This document shows, piece by piece, positions 7,584 through 17,101 of a stretch of DNA of 64,000 bases. The stretch is taken from contig NZ_AP025028.1 of the NCBI RefSeq assembly GCF_003114835.2, forward strand, positions 372,001 through 436,000, in the 5' to 3' direction. The DNA is from Leptospira kobayashii. Lineage in GTDB: Bacteria; Spirochaetota; Leptospiria; Leptospirales; Leptospiraceae. A model generated the notes under the pieces. The model ran no database searches. It saw only the letters and a list, made by a program, of their open reading frames with translations, and had not been told where the DNA came from. A program made the translations under genes and the position numbers. Numbering within the stretch: position 1 is the stretch's first letter; each line of letters starts with the position of its first letter.

Positions 7584-10019
7584 ATGGCAAATATGTTCAA
7601 TGGTCTGGTGTTTCCGTATTTTATCGGATTTGTTTTTGTATTTTCCAATTTGATTTCCGTTTCTCTTGAGGCCGAAACCTGGAAGGATTTGGAGAAAGAA
7701 AAAGAAACTGAAATCTACGGAAGTGAAAAAAGTTTAAAATTCACTTCGAATAATATCTTTTATGAAGTGGAAGATTGGAAAGATCATTATTCCGTTAAAG
7801 CTTTTGGATTATATCGTTATTATGATTATCCTAAATCCAAATCAAGAACCGTTTTCCCTTTTTATTACGGCATTCAAAGTAAAATAGACAATCGTGAATA
7901 CAAACGAATCATAAACTATACTATAACAAAAAAAAATGAAGATACCGATAAAGCTTTTTATCCTTTTTCGTTTTGGGGAAAAGGGATAAATTCATCTTAT
8001 CATAATATAGTTCCTTTCTATTTTTATTCCGATTCGTATGACGGTAGCAAATTCGGTTTTCCAATATTACCTTTGGTATATTATCAGAACCGCAGCAGGG
8101 AAGAAAACAGTAAAAAACATTACTCCCGTTTGTTGACATTTTTTCATTTTGAAACAAATGATTCTGGAAATTTGAACCGGATTTCCTTTCTTCCTTTTTT
8201 CTATTATGCTCACCGCGACTTTTTACTGATTCCTATCTTTCTGTATTATCAGGATTATTATATTGAGAATACGAAACTATGGTTGGGTCCGGTTTATTAT
8301 TCGAAAGACGTAATCAAAGATGAAAGTTTGTTTACCATATTTCCGCTATTGTTGTTTTACAAAACTCCTGACAAAAAACTGGATTTGATTCTCCCGCTTT
8401 ATGTGAATTATTCGGACGAGCAGAACGACTATCACATCAATTTCTTATGGTACACGAAATCCAACTCTGCAAATCTGGATGTCAGCAGAAAGGATAAAAA
8501 TTGGTATTTGGATTATGATTTCGGAATACTTTATAATTTATTCGGATTTTCGCAAAGAACCAAAATTATCAATGCGAAACAAACGATCGTAAATTTAAAG
8601 CCGAATTCAAAATCGGATACTCCCGAAAATCCGAAGTTGGTCAAGAAGAGAGAATTCAATCGGGAAAGTTCGGATAGTTTTATCGGCTATAGCGCGTTAT
8701 TCGGTATTTTTTCTTTTGAAAGAGGAGATACCAAAAGGCATATCCGGCTTCTCCCTTTTGCCTGGTTCACTTGGGACGAAGCTTCCGAAGACAAGGTTGT
8801 GTTGCTTCCTCCTTTTTTTCCTATTTGGCTCAGTTATAAATCGGATGATTTGGAATATAAGGTTTTGTTTCCATTTTATGGAAAACAAAAGGACAATGAT
8901 TCGGAGATTCATGCATTTTTGATCAATGCTTACATTGGTGAGGAATGGAAGGAAAACCATCTAAAAGAAAGATCTTTTGTATGGCCTTTCATCAATATGT
9001 ATGAGTCTGATCTCGGTTCCGGTCATCGTGTGCTTCCTTTTTATCTCCATCGAAAGAGGAAGATCGAAGACACAATCAAAAAAGAAACTTATACTTTCTT
9101 CTCTCATTCCGAAGTTCAGGAAGGAAAAGATTTTTATTCTTCCGATTTTTTCTTTTGGCCTCTTTGGATATCCTTTCAGAACATTCTTTCCCAAAACCAG
9201 TCGAATCAAAAGTATTGGGTCACTCCTTTCTTTTATCACAAATCCAATTCTTCCGAAGAGAGAACCAATTTGTTGTGGTTTATGGATTGGGGAAAGAGTT
9301 CCGCTTTGTTCTCAGATGGAGAGGGCGGAAGAAAAAAGGAACTTTCACATTTGATGGTATTTCCTTTTTATTATGAGAAAAAAATTTTTTCCATCATTCC
9401 TTTTTCCTTCAATTGGTGGAATAGTGATAGTTTTAAAACATTTACACTACTTCAATATCTGCATCTCAGGGAAAAAGGCCATTATTATAATTTTTTGTTT
9501 TTGGTCGAATCGGAAAAAACCGAATCCACATATACATTCAGAAGTCTGGGAGATTATCTTTGGAGTTTTAGAACCAATCAGGAAGGAATTGCAAGGACTA
9601 CTTTTCTTTGGTTAGGTTATGATAATCAATCTTCTTCCAAAAAGATTGTAAACTTTTTTCCTCTATTTCGTGTTGCGGATTCTTCTACGGACAAGTCCAG
9701 AATGTTCGGTCCGTTTTTATACTATAACTATGATTCGGAAGAAGAAAATACCGAATTGGTACTTCTCGGTTTGGGATATTACCATAATAAAACAAAATCC
9801 GACAACCAATACGGAACTTATATTCTGTTAGGTGCTCTGTACCAGGAAGCGACCGAAAAAGATCGAGGCTTCAAAAAAAGAGGAAGTCTTTGGGGATGGC
9901 TCTGGGAATATCAGATAGAAGAAGAGACCGGATTCGAAAAATTTTCCATTCTGAAGATATTTTCCTACACAAAGGAAACGAATGGAACAAGGAAGTTCAT
10001 GGGATTTTCAATCGAATGA
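7584..10019 (+). CDS. Large exported protein of repeated PF-aromatic motifs
   Basis: The chosen start, ATG at 7584 (MANMFNGLVFPYFIGF), follows CTGGGGA and gives 811 residues with an N-terminal hydrophobic segment of about 25 residues, probably a signal peptide or anchor. The rest is made of roughly 19 copies of a short motif, hydrophobic-x-P-[FLI]-x-[FYW], such as VFPFYYG, IVPFYFY, FLPFFYY, LIPIFLYY, VTPFFYH, IIPFSFNW and FGPFLYY. They are spaced some 25-50 residues apart and separated by polar, charged, Asp/Ser-rich turns. This alternation suggests beta sheets, perhaps a repeat propeller or a barrel in the envelope. No known domain is recognised. Its 3' end overlaps the convergent AraC-type gene by 12 bases. 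Confidence 0.8.
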   Translation: MANMFNGLVFPYFIGFVFVFSNLISVSLEAETWKDLEKEKETEIYGSEKSLKFTSNNIFYEVEDWKDHYSVKAFGLYRYYDYPKSKSRTVFPFYYGIQSKIDNREYKRIINYTITKKNEDTDKAFYPFSFWGKGINSSYHNIVPFYFYSDSYDGSKFGFPILPLVYYQNRSREENSKKHYSRLLTFFHFETNDSGNLNRISFLPFFYYAHRDFLLIPIFLYYQDYYIENTKLWLGPVYYSKDVIKDESLFTIFPLLLFYKTPDKKLDLILPLYVNYSDEQNDYHINFLWYTKSNSANLDVSRKDKNWYLDYDFGILYNLFGFSQRTKIINAKQTIVNLKPNSKSDTPENPKLVKKREFNRESSDSFIGYSALFGIFSFERGDTKRHIRLLPFAWFTWDEASEDKVVLLPPFFPIWLSYKSDDLEYKVLFPFYGKQKDNDSEIHAFLINAYIGEEWKENHLKERSFVWPFINMYESDLGSGHRVLPFYLHRKRKIEDTIKKETYTFFSHSEVQEGKDFYSSDFFFWPLWISFQNILSQNQSNQKYWVTPFFYHKSNSSEERTNLLWFMDWGKSSALFSDGEGGRKKELSHLMVFPFYYEKKIFSIIPFSFNWWNSDSFKTFTLLQYLHLREKGHYYNFLFLVESEKTESTYTFRSLGDYLWSFRTNQEGIARTTFLWLGYDNQSSSKKIVNFFPLFRVADSSTDKSRMFGPFLYYNYDSEEENTELVLLGLGYYHNKTKSDNQYGTYILLGALYQEATEKDRGFKKRGSLWGWLWEYQIEEETGFEKFSILKIFSYTKETNGTRKFMGFSIE

Positions 10020-10925
10020 ATTTCTGAATTCCATCGGAGTGAGTTTTGTTTTTGTTTTGAAGAGCCTGCTGAAATATTGAGGATATTCGAATCCCAATTG
10101 AATTGCGATTTCATTCACTGACAACGATGTAGTGGTCAATTTTTCTTTTGCTCTTTCTATTACCCAACTATGAATGTGTTGTTGCGTATTTTGGCCTGTG
10201 ACTGTTTTTAACATATCACTTAGATAGTTGGGAGAGACATTCAATTGGAAAGAAAGATATTTGACCGTGGGCAGTCCCAGTTGTTGCATCTTATTACTAT
10301 CGAAATATTCTTTTAACAAACCTTCCAGGCGAATGAGTAGATCGTCTTTGGTATGTTTGCGGGTGATAAACTGTCTGTTGTAAAACCGATTTGCATAATT
10401 GAGAAGAAGTTCGATATGGGAAATCATCACATCCTGACTGAACATATCAATCGGAGTGAGATATTCCTGTTCAATGTTCTTCATAATCGTTTCGATTACC
10501 GTTTCTTCTTTGTCGGATAAATGCAGTGCTTCGTGAGTTTCATAGGAAAAAAAACCGTAATTTTTGATCTGTTTTGCCAGATTATAATTTCGAATAAAAT
10601 CGGCATGAAAGTTTAAGCCCCATCCTGATAGTTCAGAAACATCCGTGGATTCATCGAAAGAGAACACTTGTTTGGTGGCACTTAAACTCATGATCCCTTC
10701 GCTGAAATCGTAATTTTGTCTCCCGTAACGAATGGTGCCTTTGATATTTTTTTTGATCGAAATCGTATAAAAATCGTAAACAAATTTGTTTTCCAAAAAA
10801 AAGGGACTCATGGTAGTCCCTGTAAATTTCATAATGGATATCAACGGGTGTTGCGGTTTTGGTAAATTCAAAATCTTATGATATTCACCGATAGAATTGA
10901 ATGTAATCAGTCCTTTTGTCGCCAT
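10008..10925 (-). CDS. AraC-family transcriptional regulator
   Basis: A 305-residue protein. The N-terminal about 190 residues form a cupin-like sensor region, and the C-terminal about 100 residues carry two helix-turn-helix units: LPTVKYLSFQLNVSPNYLSD, then the AraC hallmark SVNEIAIQLGFEYPQYFSRLFK near the end. It starts 7 bases after the aldo/keto reductase stop on the same strand, so the two are probably cotranscribed and the regulator probably controls that enzyme. Confidence 0.9.
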   Translation of the reverse strand: MATKGLITFNSIGEYHKILNLPKPQHPLISIMKFTGTTMSPFFLENKFVYDFYTISIKKNIKGTIRYGRQNYDFSEGIMSLSATKQVFSFDESTDVSELSGWGLNFHADFIRNYNLAKQIKNYGFFSYETHEALHLSDKEETVIETIMKNIEQEYLTPIDMFSQDVMISHIELLLNYANRFYNRQFITRKHTKDDLLIRLEGLLKEYFDSNKMQQLGLPTVKYLSFQLNVSPNYLSDMLKTVTGQNTQQHIHSWVIERAKEKLTTTSLSVNEIAIQLGFEYPQYFSRLFKTKTKLTPMEFRNSFD

Positions 10926-10931
10926 AGATTT

Positions 10932-11942
10932 TTATCTGTCCAGTGCCGCCATTGAACCGGCATCATAACGATCTCCCGTCGAAACTCCCGGCGGAATGAT
11001 GGATTCCAATTTATCGAGTTCGTCTTGGGTAAAACCGATGTTTGCCGCGGCAATATTTTCTTCCACATATTTGACTCGTTTTGTTCCGGGAATCGCAACA
11101 ATATCTTTTGACAATACCCAAGCGATTGCCACTTGCGAAGGAGTGATTCTTTTTTTTGCCGCTAATTTTTGGATTTCATTTACCAATTCTATGTTCTTAT
11201 AAAACTGATCTCCTTGGTAACGAGGGATGTTTTTTCTGAAATCATTTGCGTCAAAATCGTCGGGAGATTTGATCGCTCCCGTTAAAAATCCTCTGCTTAA
11301 CGGGGAATAGGCGACAAGTCCGATTCCCAACTCCCGCATAGTGGCTAAAATTCCTCTACTTTCCACTTCCCTTTCAAATAAAGAATATTCCGTTTGTACT
11401 GCAGTCAGCGGATGGACTTTGTGCGCACGTTTGATGGTAGCGGAAGAAACTTCCGAAAGTCCGATGTAACGCACTTTCCCTTCTTTGACGAGTTCCGACA
11501 TGGCACCTACCGTGTCTTCGATCGGTGTACCCGGATCAAGTCGATGAAGATAATAAAGATCAACATGATCCGTTCCGAGATTTTTCAAAGAACGTTCTAT
11601 TGCCTTTTTTACATAGTGAGGTTTGCCATTGATTTGCCAGGTAAGTTGCTCTTTGTCGTCCACCTCATAACCGAACTTAGTTGCTATGATATATGCATTT
11701 CTATTGCCTTTGATTGCTCTCGCGATTAACCTTTCGTTTTTCAAAGGACCGTAGAGATCGGCAGTGTCCAGAAAGTTCACTCCCAATTCCAAAGCACGGT
11801 GAATGGTTGCAATGGATTCGGTATCATCGGCGATACCGTAAATATTCATGTCGCCCATCTTGGACATTCCCATACAACCAAGCCCTTCTATTGGAACTAC
11901 CAGGCCTTGGTTTCCTAAATTGATTTTTCTAATGTTTGTCAT
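10932..11942 (-). CDS. Aldo/keto reductase
   Basis: A 336-residue NADPH-dependent oxidoreductase of the AKR superfamily (TIM barrel). Visible marks: NFLDTADLYG with the catalytic Asp and Tyr, ATKFGY with the lysine, LYYLHRLDP with the histidine, and the C-terminal cofactor stretch IPGTKRVKYVEEN. GLGCMGMS at the start is typical of the group of YajO- and auxin-induced-protein-like members. The substrate is unknown. It is the first gene of a two-gene operon with an AraC regulator. Confidence 0.93.
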   Translation of the reverse strand: MTNIRKINLGNQGLVVPIEGLGCMGMSKMGDMNIYGIADDTESIATIHRALELGVNFLDTADLYGPLKNERLIARAIKGNRNAYIIATKFGYEVDDKEQLTWQINGKPHYVKKAIERSLKNLGTDHVDLYYLHRLDPGTPIEDTVGAMSELVKEGKVRYIGLSEVSSATIKRAHKVHPLTAVQTEYSLFEREVESRGILATMRELGIGLVAYSPLSRGFLTGAIKSPDDFDANDFRKNIPRYQGDQFYKNIELVNEIQKLAAKKRITPSQVAIAWVLSKDIVAIPGTKRVKYVEENIAAANIGFTQDELDKLESIIPPGVSTGDRYDAGSMAALDR

Positions 11943-12066
11943 ACATGAATTTTAAATTTTCACGAGATTATGATTCAATTTGAATTTAAATTCATAAGGT
12001 ATACGAATTCAGTTTAATTGTATACAAATGAAAGATTCTATATTCGGGTCTAATATTTGTTTTGTG

Positions 12067-12179
12067 GGGCACCTCGGATCTTTTCGAAAATTCGAAATTT
12101 TGCCGATCACCCCGACCGGGCTTTCCGTTCCAATCTTTTCGCGTAAGCGAAAAGGATTTCCACTGCAATCCCTGGCGCG
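12067..12179 (-). repeat. Palindromic intergenic repeat, family 1 (copy B, long form)
   Basis: It starts GGGCACCTCG (12067-12076). A variable 37-base palindromic middle follows, then from 12114 a 62-base stretch that is base-for-base the same as at 15895 (GACCGGGCTTTCCG ... GCAATCCCTGG). A strong hairpin, TTTTCGC-GTAA-GCGAAAA, sits in its centre. It lies downstream of the SDR gene and upstream of the aldo/keto reductase promoter. Confidence 0.8.
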
Positions 12180-12210
12180 TTGAGATATGCATATCTATCT
12201 ATCATTCCAC

Positions 12211-13074
12211 CTATAATCCAATCACTTTGCGAAAGATTTCCTCTCGTTTTCGGACAGGTAAAATTTTCATCAAAAGATAATCCCGCCACCAACTTTGGTA
12301 AATAACATATCTGTCTTTAGGATTTTTTTTAGTTAAAGCATGGATGACTTGGTCTACTACAAGCTGTACCGATGGCCCGTTCTGAAAGACTTGTTCGGCT
12401 CTTTTCAAAAATCGCAACATTGGTTTTTTATAAATAGTCAAAGACGGATCTTTCTTAAGATCTTCTTGGATCTTGTTTGTCATCGGAGTTTTTACCATCG
12501 AAGGCGCAACTACCACGACCTTGATTCCGAGGCAATGGTATTCCATCCGCATAGCGGAAGATAAAGCTTCAACTGCGAACTTACTCGCCGAATATGCACC
12601 GTTAAACGGTAGGGTTCTTTGGCCTCCGGTCGAGCTGATATTGATGATTCTAGGCGACTTTGCCCGCATCAAAAAAGGGAGAAAGGCTCTGGATATGTTG
12701 TGCATCCCGACTACATTGACACTTAAAATATTTTTAAATTCATCCGAACTTACATCGCATAAAGGTCCGTTTTGAACGATACCTGCAACATTAATGACTG
12801 CTTCCACCGGCTCTTCTCCGTTCCGATGAGTGATTGTTGCAATCGCTGCTTGTATCGTTTTTTCTTCTCTGATATCCACAATGATGGGAAAAAAAGATGC
12901 ACCGAATTCTTTTTGCAGTCTATCGGCTTCTTCCTTATGAATTGCGGTTCCATAGACTTTATATCCGTCACTTACGAGTCTTTCCGAAATCGCGTATCCT
13001 ATTCCTGAACCCGCCCCGGTAACTACTACGGTATCTTGGGCAACCTTACTTCTTTTCAAACTGTCTTGATTCAA
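12211..13074 (-). CDS. Short-chain dehydrogenase/reductase (SDR)
   Basis: A 287-residue classical SDR. It has the NAD(P) motif TGAGSGIG (about residues 20-27), NVAG (NNAG equivalent), catalytic Ser in NISSTGG and Y-S-A-S-K. The C-terminal extension of about 60 residues ends in a basic segment (LLMKILPVRKREE), as in membrane-associated, lipid-active SDRs. It starts at TTG (13072-13074) after GGCGGG. The substrate cannot be assigned. It is flanked by repeats on both sides and has no operon partner. Confidence 0.9.
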   Translation of the reverse strand: MNQDSLKRSKVAQDTVVVTGAGSGIGYAISERLVSDGYKVYGTAIHKEEADRLQKEFGASFFPIIVDIREEKTIQAAIATITHRNGEEPVEAVINVAGIVQNGPLCDVSSDEFKNILSVNVVGMHNISRAFLPFLMRAKSPRIINISSTGGQRTLPFNGAYSASKFAVEALSSAMRMEYHCLGIKVVVVAPSMVKTPMTNKIQEDLKKDPSLTIYKKPMLRFLKRAEQVFQNGPSVQLVVDQVIHALTKKNPKDRYVIYQSWWRDYLLMKILPVRKREEIFRKVIGL

Positions 13075-13285
13075 AACCCGCCGACCTTTTTGGTTGATAG
13101 GTATATTACAGACTAAATTTCCGGTTTCGGCTTGAATGATTCCGTTGTTTTTTGAGAAACAAAACGGATATCAAGGGAAATAAGCATTATCGTTAGGTTA
13201 AAAAGGCGAACTTAAATTTAAAATTTTTTAGAATTTCAGGAAAGGAATGGGCGATTTGATCGTTTTATGTTAGGTGGTTTTTTGC

Positions 13286-13450
13286 AAGCCCACGACCCTC
13301 ACCCCCCAACCGAGATCAGCTTCGCTGATGATCCTTCGGAACTTCTCGCTTCTATTGGCGCTCGAAGGGGCGTGGGCTTTAAAGACTCTCCCATCGGAAA
13401 ACTATGTCACCTTACTATTCTACCCGTGCTCCGGATAGAAGCGGAAATCT
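13286..13450. repeat. Palindromic repeat with terminal inverted repeats plus a half copy of family 1
   Basis: AAGCCCACG at 13286-13294 is the exact inverse of CGTGGGCTT at 13371-13379, bounding a GC-rich element with inner hairpins (AGCTTCGCT). At 13423-13450 follows GCTCCGGATAGAAGCGGAAATC, the left half of the family-1 repeat, which stops before the second arm. The rest of the gap 13075-13675 shows no gene. Confidence 0.55.
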
Positions 13451-13675
13451 TTTGTTTTAAATGACCATGGAATTCTGGTTAAGGTTTTTCAACTTACTTC
13501 TTATAAATCTCTTTTGATAATCCAAAAAATTAGACATATACATCGATACTAAAATTAATATGTGCTATATTGTGAAGTCAGAATTGAAATCAGACTGCTG
13601 CCAATTCTCAAGGGTGAGTGATATCATTAGGTGTTAACGATCGTAATTTTGAGCCAGATGTTGTATAGAAATTTA

Positions 13676-14770
13676 TTACTGCTGGACGCAGCTCAATCTT
13701 CCCGCGTTTGAGCAATTTATATTGCCACCATTGAGCACAGTAGAGTCTACGGCGTTATCAACGCCATATTTTCCAGTCGAAACAGTGTTGTTCCAATCTG
13801 TTCCACAACCACCGGATGTTGTCCAATCTGCATTAAGTCCTGTCCAAGTGAGATCTCCTGTTGCACCAATCGAATTTGTGAAAGTTCCAAATACAAAAAT
13901 ACCATTCGGATTTGTCGACATGACGGTCAAACCACTCGGGCGTACATACAACTGGTTTGGAAGGAACACCCAATCGATTTGGCCATCACCTAGATTTGCT
14001 GATATAGAGGCTCGTCGAATTAGTCACGTAGCTATCATTGCCTTATAGGTGCCTGTGTTTACTGGTTTTCCCGCATCCGCATTACACAGAGAATCTGCTC
14101 CTGCAACTCCACCTAAAGAGCCTCCTACGAGGGTATTTACACTAGTTGAAAAAATAATCCGTCTATAGTCTCTATTTGCAAATGTTTGTGATGTGGCATT
14201 TAAAGAATTCGAGCTAACATCTTGGCTTTGACTCGGACCCAAATTGATAACAAGATTAACAAAAGTTCCAAGAGCAGCAAGGTCATCGAGGCCTGTGAGC
14301 GTAACTGTTTGAGGAATGTTCCAATTGGAGGTAGTAAAGGACAAGCTATTGGGTGCTATTGCCACTTGGCCAGAGATAGAGGCAGACAAAGGTATGATTA
14401 CAGTCTCCTTCGGAGCTTTAAGAAGGCTCACTGTAAATGAATCCGTTCCAGAATTTTTAGTCGTAAAACCTTTGTTGAGCGGAGACACCTGAATGCCTTG
14501 TGCAGTATTTTCCTGGCTGCTTGTGGCGCGGTTGGCTGACCCAATAACACAGAGAGGCGTCATATCACCTGTGATACTTTTCACCAGCATCGTATTACGG
14601 TAAGAAGTTGAAAGTGGGTCGCAATCATTTTCAAGTCCAATATGCGAACAATAAATTTCAAAGAAAGAGAAAATTAAAAATACAATAATCTGAATCAACT
14701 TCGCTTCATAGTTCATAATGATTGCTAGCGCATTCACTATCAGATTTTTGTTTAATTGATATTTTTTCAT
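13676..14770 (-). pseudogene. DUF1554-type surface protein, broken by an in-frame TGA
   Basis: Two open stretches (14770-14027 and 14023-13676) are in the same frame and are split only by a TGA at 14024-14026. The protein would have 364 residues: an N-terminal hydrophobic segment followed by Cys, a beta-rich Calx-like segment (PLNKGFTTKNSGTDSFTVSL), then the Leptospira DUF1554 domain. That domain shows RRIIFSTSVNTLVGGSLGGVAGADSLCNADAG before the stop, and DGQIDWVFLPNQLYVRP, NPNGIF, WTGLNADWTTSGG and a final SCVQQ after it. The stop sits just after GTYKAMIAT. The gene is probably inactive by one substitution, unless the TGA is a sequencing error. The 'FFEIYC' segment is a poor lipobox. Confidence 0.7.
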
Positions 14771-15290
14771 ACAAGTTTATAACAAAAAAATATGATTGTC
14801 CATTTCGGAACTTAGTAAGGGTTTTTTCAAAACCAAACCCCAAAAATCAACAGGGATACCGAATCCTCACGGCGCTACGACTTCCATGTCCTTACTTTCG
14901 AGGAGAACGATCTACGCTTGAATGAAAAAAATCAATCTAAAAATAGCTTATCCGAAATCACTTCAGGCGGATCGCTTGGAGTCGTTTTGTATTAATCCTT
15001 ACCGCAAGGCTTTAAAGAATACGTGGATGATTGACATGTTTTTGAAACAAAAGTTCATATAATCTTTCCGCAAGTTAATAGTTTTTCAACCACAGTTAGT
15101 TTCCAAATTGGGATCTTCCCGAATTTGGATTCGAATCTTGCCGTATAACTCGAGATAAATGGATCTTTTTAATTTTGCAAGAGCGATTTATATTCTGATT
15201 CATTAGTGAGCGCAGGTGAGTAGGATGGCCTCTCCAAAAAGGAGGTTTTGGTACGTAGCTTAATTTCCAAAAAAATGAGTCTTCTCCTTA
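14771..15290. other. Gene-free stretch
   Basis: I see no gene with plausible start and codon use in either strand here. Frames reaching into 15169-15423 only translate the repeat that follows. This is consistent with a decayed zone next to the truncated mreB. Confidence 0.4.
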
Positions 15291-15373
15291 CGCGAGAGGG
15301 ATAGAAAGGGCGCGCTAGCGGTCGCGTAGCGACCAAAGCCCTGGATAGCCCGACCCCAACAGGGGGCTCGCCA
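15291..15373 (+). repeat. GC-rich palindromic repeat related to family 1
   Basis: It starts CGCGAGAGGGATAGAAAGGG, has a perfect central hairpin GGTCGC-GTA-GCGACC, and ends CCCTGGATAGCCCGACCCC. The GGATAG arms recall family 1 but the core is different. Confidence 0.6.
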
Positions 15374-15384
15374 CCCCTTCCACA

Positions 15385-15416
15385 CAAAAAAAGGAAACTT
15401 TCGTTTCCCTTTTTTA
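15385..15416 (-). terminator. Intrinsic terminator after the mreB fragment
   Basis: On the minus strand GGAAAC-GAAA-GTTTCC is followed by seven T. It lies about 60 bases after the stop of the mreB fragment and corresponds to the terminator behind intact mreB, but with different bases. A second perfect inverted repeat (AGCCTAATA-AA-TATTAGGCT, 15432-15451) lies between it and the stop. Confidence 0.85.
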
Positions 15417-15473
15417 AAATCACTGAGGCCTAGCCTAATAAATATTAGGCTTCATCATAGGTCGTTAATTCGA

Positions 15474-15848
15474 TTAGCGGATACCCGGTTTGATGTATTT
15501 GAGTTCGTCCAAATAACGTCCTGTTCCCAGAACCACGCAAGTAAGTGGGTTTTCTGCACGGAACACAGGAACTCCTGTTTCTTTGGTGAGGTAATGCTCA
15601 AGTCCGCGAAGAAGGCAACCGCCACCTGTGAGAACGATTCCTCGTTCTACGATATCGGCGGCAAGTTCGGGAGGAGTGCGTTCCAATACGGATTTGATTC
15701 CGTCTAGGATTTCGTCGGTAGGTTCTTTGAGTGCTTTTCTGATTTCGTTGGAATCCAGTTCGAGTGTGCGAGGGAGACCGGAGATCGCGTCTCTACCTTT
15801 TACTTCCATTGTATCCACCCGTTTGTCCGCGAATGCATTTCCGATGGT
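15474..15848 (-). pseudogene. mreB: 5'-truncated copy of mreB (3' third only)
   Basis: It encodes the last 124 residues of MreB (from [11 protein letters not shown] to KYIKPGIR), identical in amino acids to the intact gene at 26248-27270. By hand alignment about 22 bases differ, all silent. About 21 of these lie in the 3' half (15474-15680) and only one in 15681-15848. Homology ends exactly at 15848 (26622 in the intact copy), where the repeat GGGCACCTCG begins. That repeat supplies a GTG that could act as a start, but both N-terminal ATP-site motifs are absent, so the product could not act as MreB. Confidence 0.9.
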
Positions 15849-15960
15849 GGGCACCTCGCAATCATAAGTTTACGATTGAATTTTCTGTGTAAGCGACCGG
15901 GCTTTCCGTTCCAATCTTTTCGCGTAAGCGAAAAGGATTTCCACTGCAATCCCTGGTGCG
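15849..15960 (-). repeat. Palindromic intergenic repeat, family 1 (copy C) at the mreB breakpoint
   Basis: GGGCACCTCG at 15849-15858 joins mreB homology without a gap. A variable 36-base middle follows, then the 62 bases from 15895 shared exactly with copy B. Total length is 112 bases against 113 in copy B, which argues that 15849 is the true end of the element. From here to 16180 there is no gene. Confidence 0.8.
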
Positions 15961-16180
15961 GGAAAATAGAAATATATGAACTCTAAAATGGGTTCAGATA
16001 ATTCAGTTTTATTGATTAGCTGTAAGAAAAGCTTTTCTCGCATGTAATAACGCATTCGCTTTCCTGTTTCAGAAAAGCGATTAGGAATACCAAGCGAGCA
16101 GAATCCCGTGGATTTTACTTCTTCAGGTTAAAATGACTATTTTGTAGGCATTGATTTAGGTTTATTTAAAAATCGGATTC

Positions 16181-16202
16181 TATGTAATATATATATTACA
16201 TA
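16181..16202 (+). promoter_or_regulatory. 22-bp perfect palindrome before the AbiEi-like gene
   Basis: The 22 bases read the same on both strands (outer TATGTAATA, inner alternating AT) and end 8 bases before the ATG. AbiEi antitoxins are known to repress their own promoter by binding inverted repeats, so this is a likely operator. Confidence 0.6.
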
Positions 16203-16210
16203 AAACACTG

Positions 16211-17101
16211 ATGATAAAGCTTACCAATACTACTATCAAGCGACTGAATGAATTCTTTCGAAAAGAAGGAGATCAAATATTCTCTTATAAGGAATTGGAT
16301 TCTGTCATTGAAGAACACAGAGAAAGACTTAAAATTAATAGCACTATCTCTTTTAAGAAATTGGTTCAGCAATTATTAGAGAACGATATACTTAAAGAAG
16401 CGGAATTTAATTTTCCAACAAGAAAAGAAAGAAGATACTCACCCATTGAGCACAATATCTACGTCTGGACTCATTCGCTCTACAATAAGGCTTATTTTTC
16501 TCATTACTCAGCTTTGTTTTTGAACCAATTAACGGAGTAAATTCCTAAAACAATATATATCAATAGAGAGCAAAACAATGAATCTTTTTCGACTCAGAGT
16601 CTGAGTCAGGAAGCTATCAACCGTGCTTTTGCGAATCACCAAAGGAATTCAAATACTCGAGCAGAATTGAATGGCTATGAGGTAGTTTTAATAAATGGTA
16701 AAAAAACAAATAATTTAGGAACAATACAGGAATTTTACGAAGGCAATTTAATCACATTCACAGACAAAGAAAGGACTTTGATCGATATCATCGTTCGACC
16801 AGATTATTCAGGAGGTATACATGAAATCATCAAAGCGTTTCAAATGGCTAGCGATGAAATTTCTATCAATAAGTTAAATGCATATTATATGAATTTAAAA
16901 TATATTTACCCATACCACCAAGCACTTGGCTTTTTACTTGAGATGACGGGTAAATTTTCTGAAAATAAACTGAAGACATTCCGAGAACATGGTATAAAAT
17001 TTGACTTCTATCTTGGTTATAAATTAAAAGATCCTTCGTATAATACTAAGTGGAAGTTGTTCTATCCAAAAGAGGTTGAATCATATCTCGAACGTAATTA
17101 A
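16211..17101 (+). pseudogene. AbiEi-like antitoxin/regulator, broken by an in-frame TAA
   Basis: One frame runs from ATG 16211 to TAA 17101, interrupted only by TAA at 16538-16540. Across the stop the protein reads ...HYSALFLNQLTE-stop-IPKTIYINREQN, where family members have LT-[ED]-Q-IPKTIY, so a CAA to TAA change explains it. The N-terminal about 80 residues would be the winged-helix DNA-binding part. The rest (residues 80-296) is the AbiEi C-terminal type with FTDKERTLIDIIVRPDYSGG. Type IV toxin-antitoxin systems pair this with a nucleotidyltransferase toxin. Here the toxin-like gene is also broken and points the other way, overlapping by 56 bases. Confidence 0.75.

Noticed and set aside
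15169..15423. An 84-codon minus-strand frame
   Set aside because: It translates the GC-rich palindromic repeat and the terminator; the composition is that of repeat DNA.
15474..15854. A 126-residue reading frame with a GTG start taken as a second MreB
   Set aside because: It lacks both N-terminal ATP motifs, and its first codons come from the adjacent repeat; it is a truncated copy.
16211..16540. The 109-residue frame as a complete small regulator
   Set aside because: The same frame continues after the stop with the rest of an AbiEi-like protein, so it is the first part of a broken gene.
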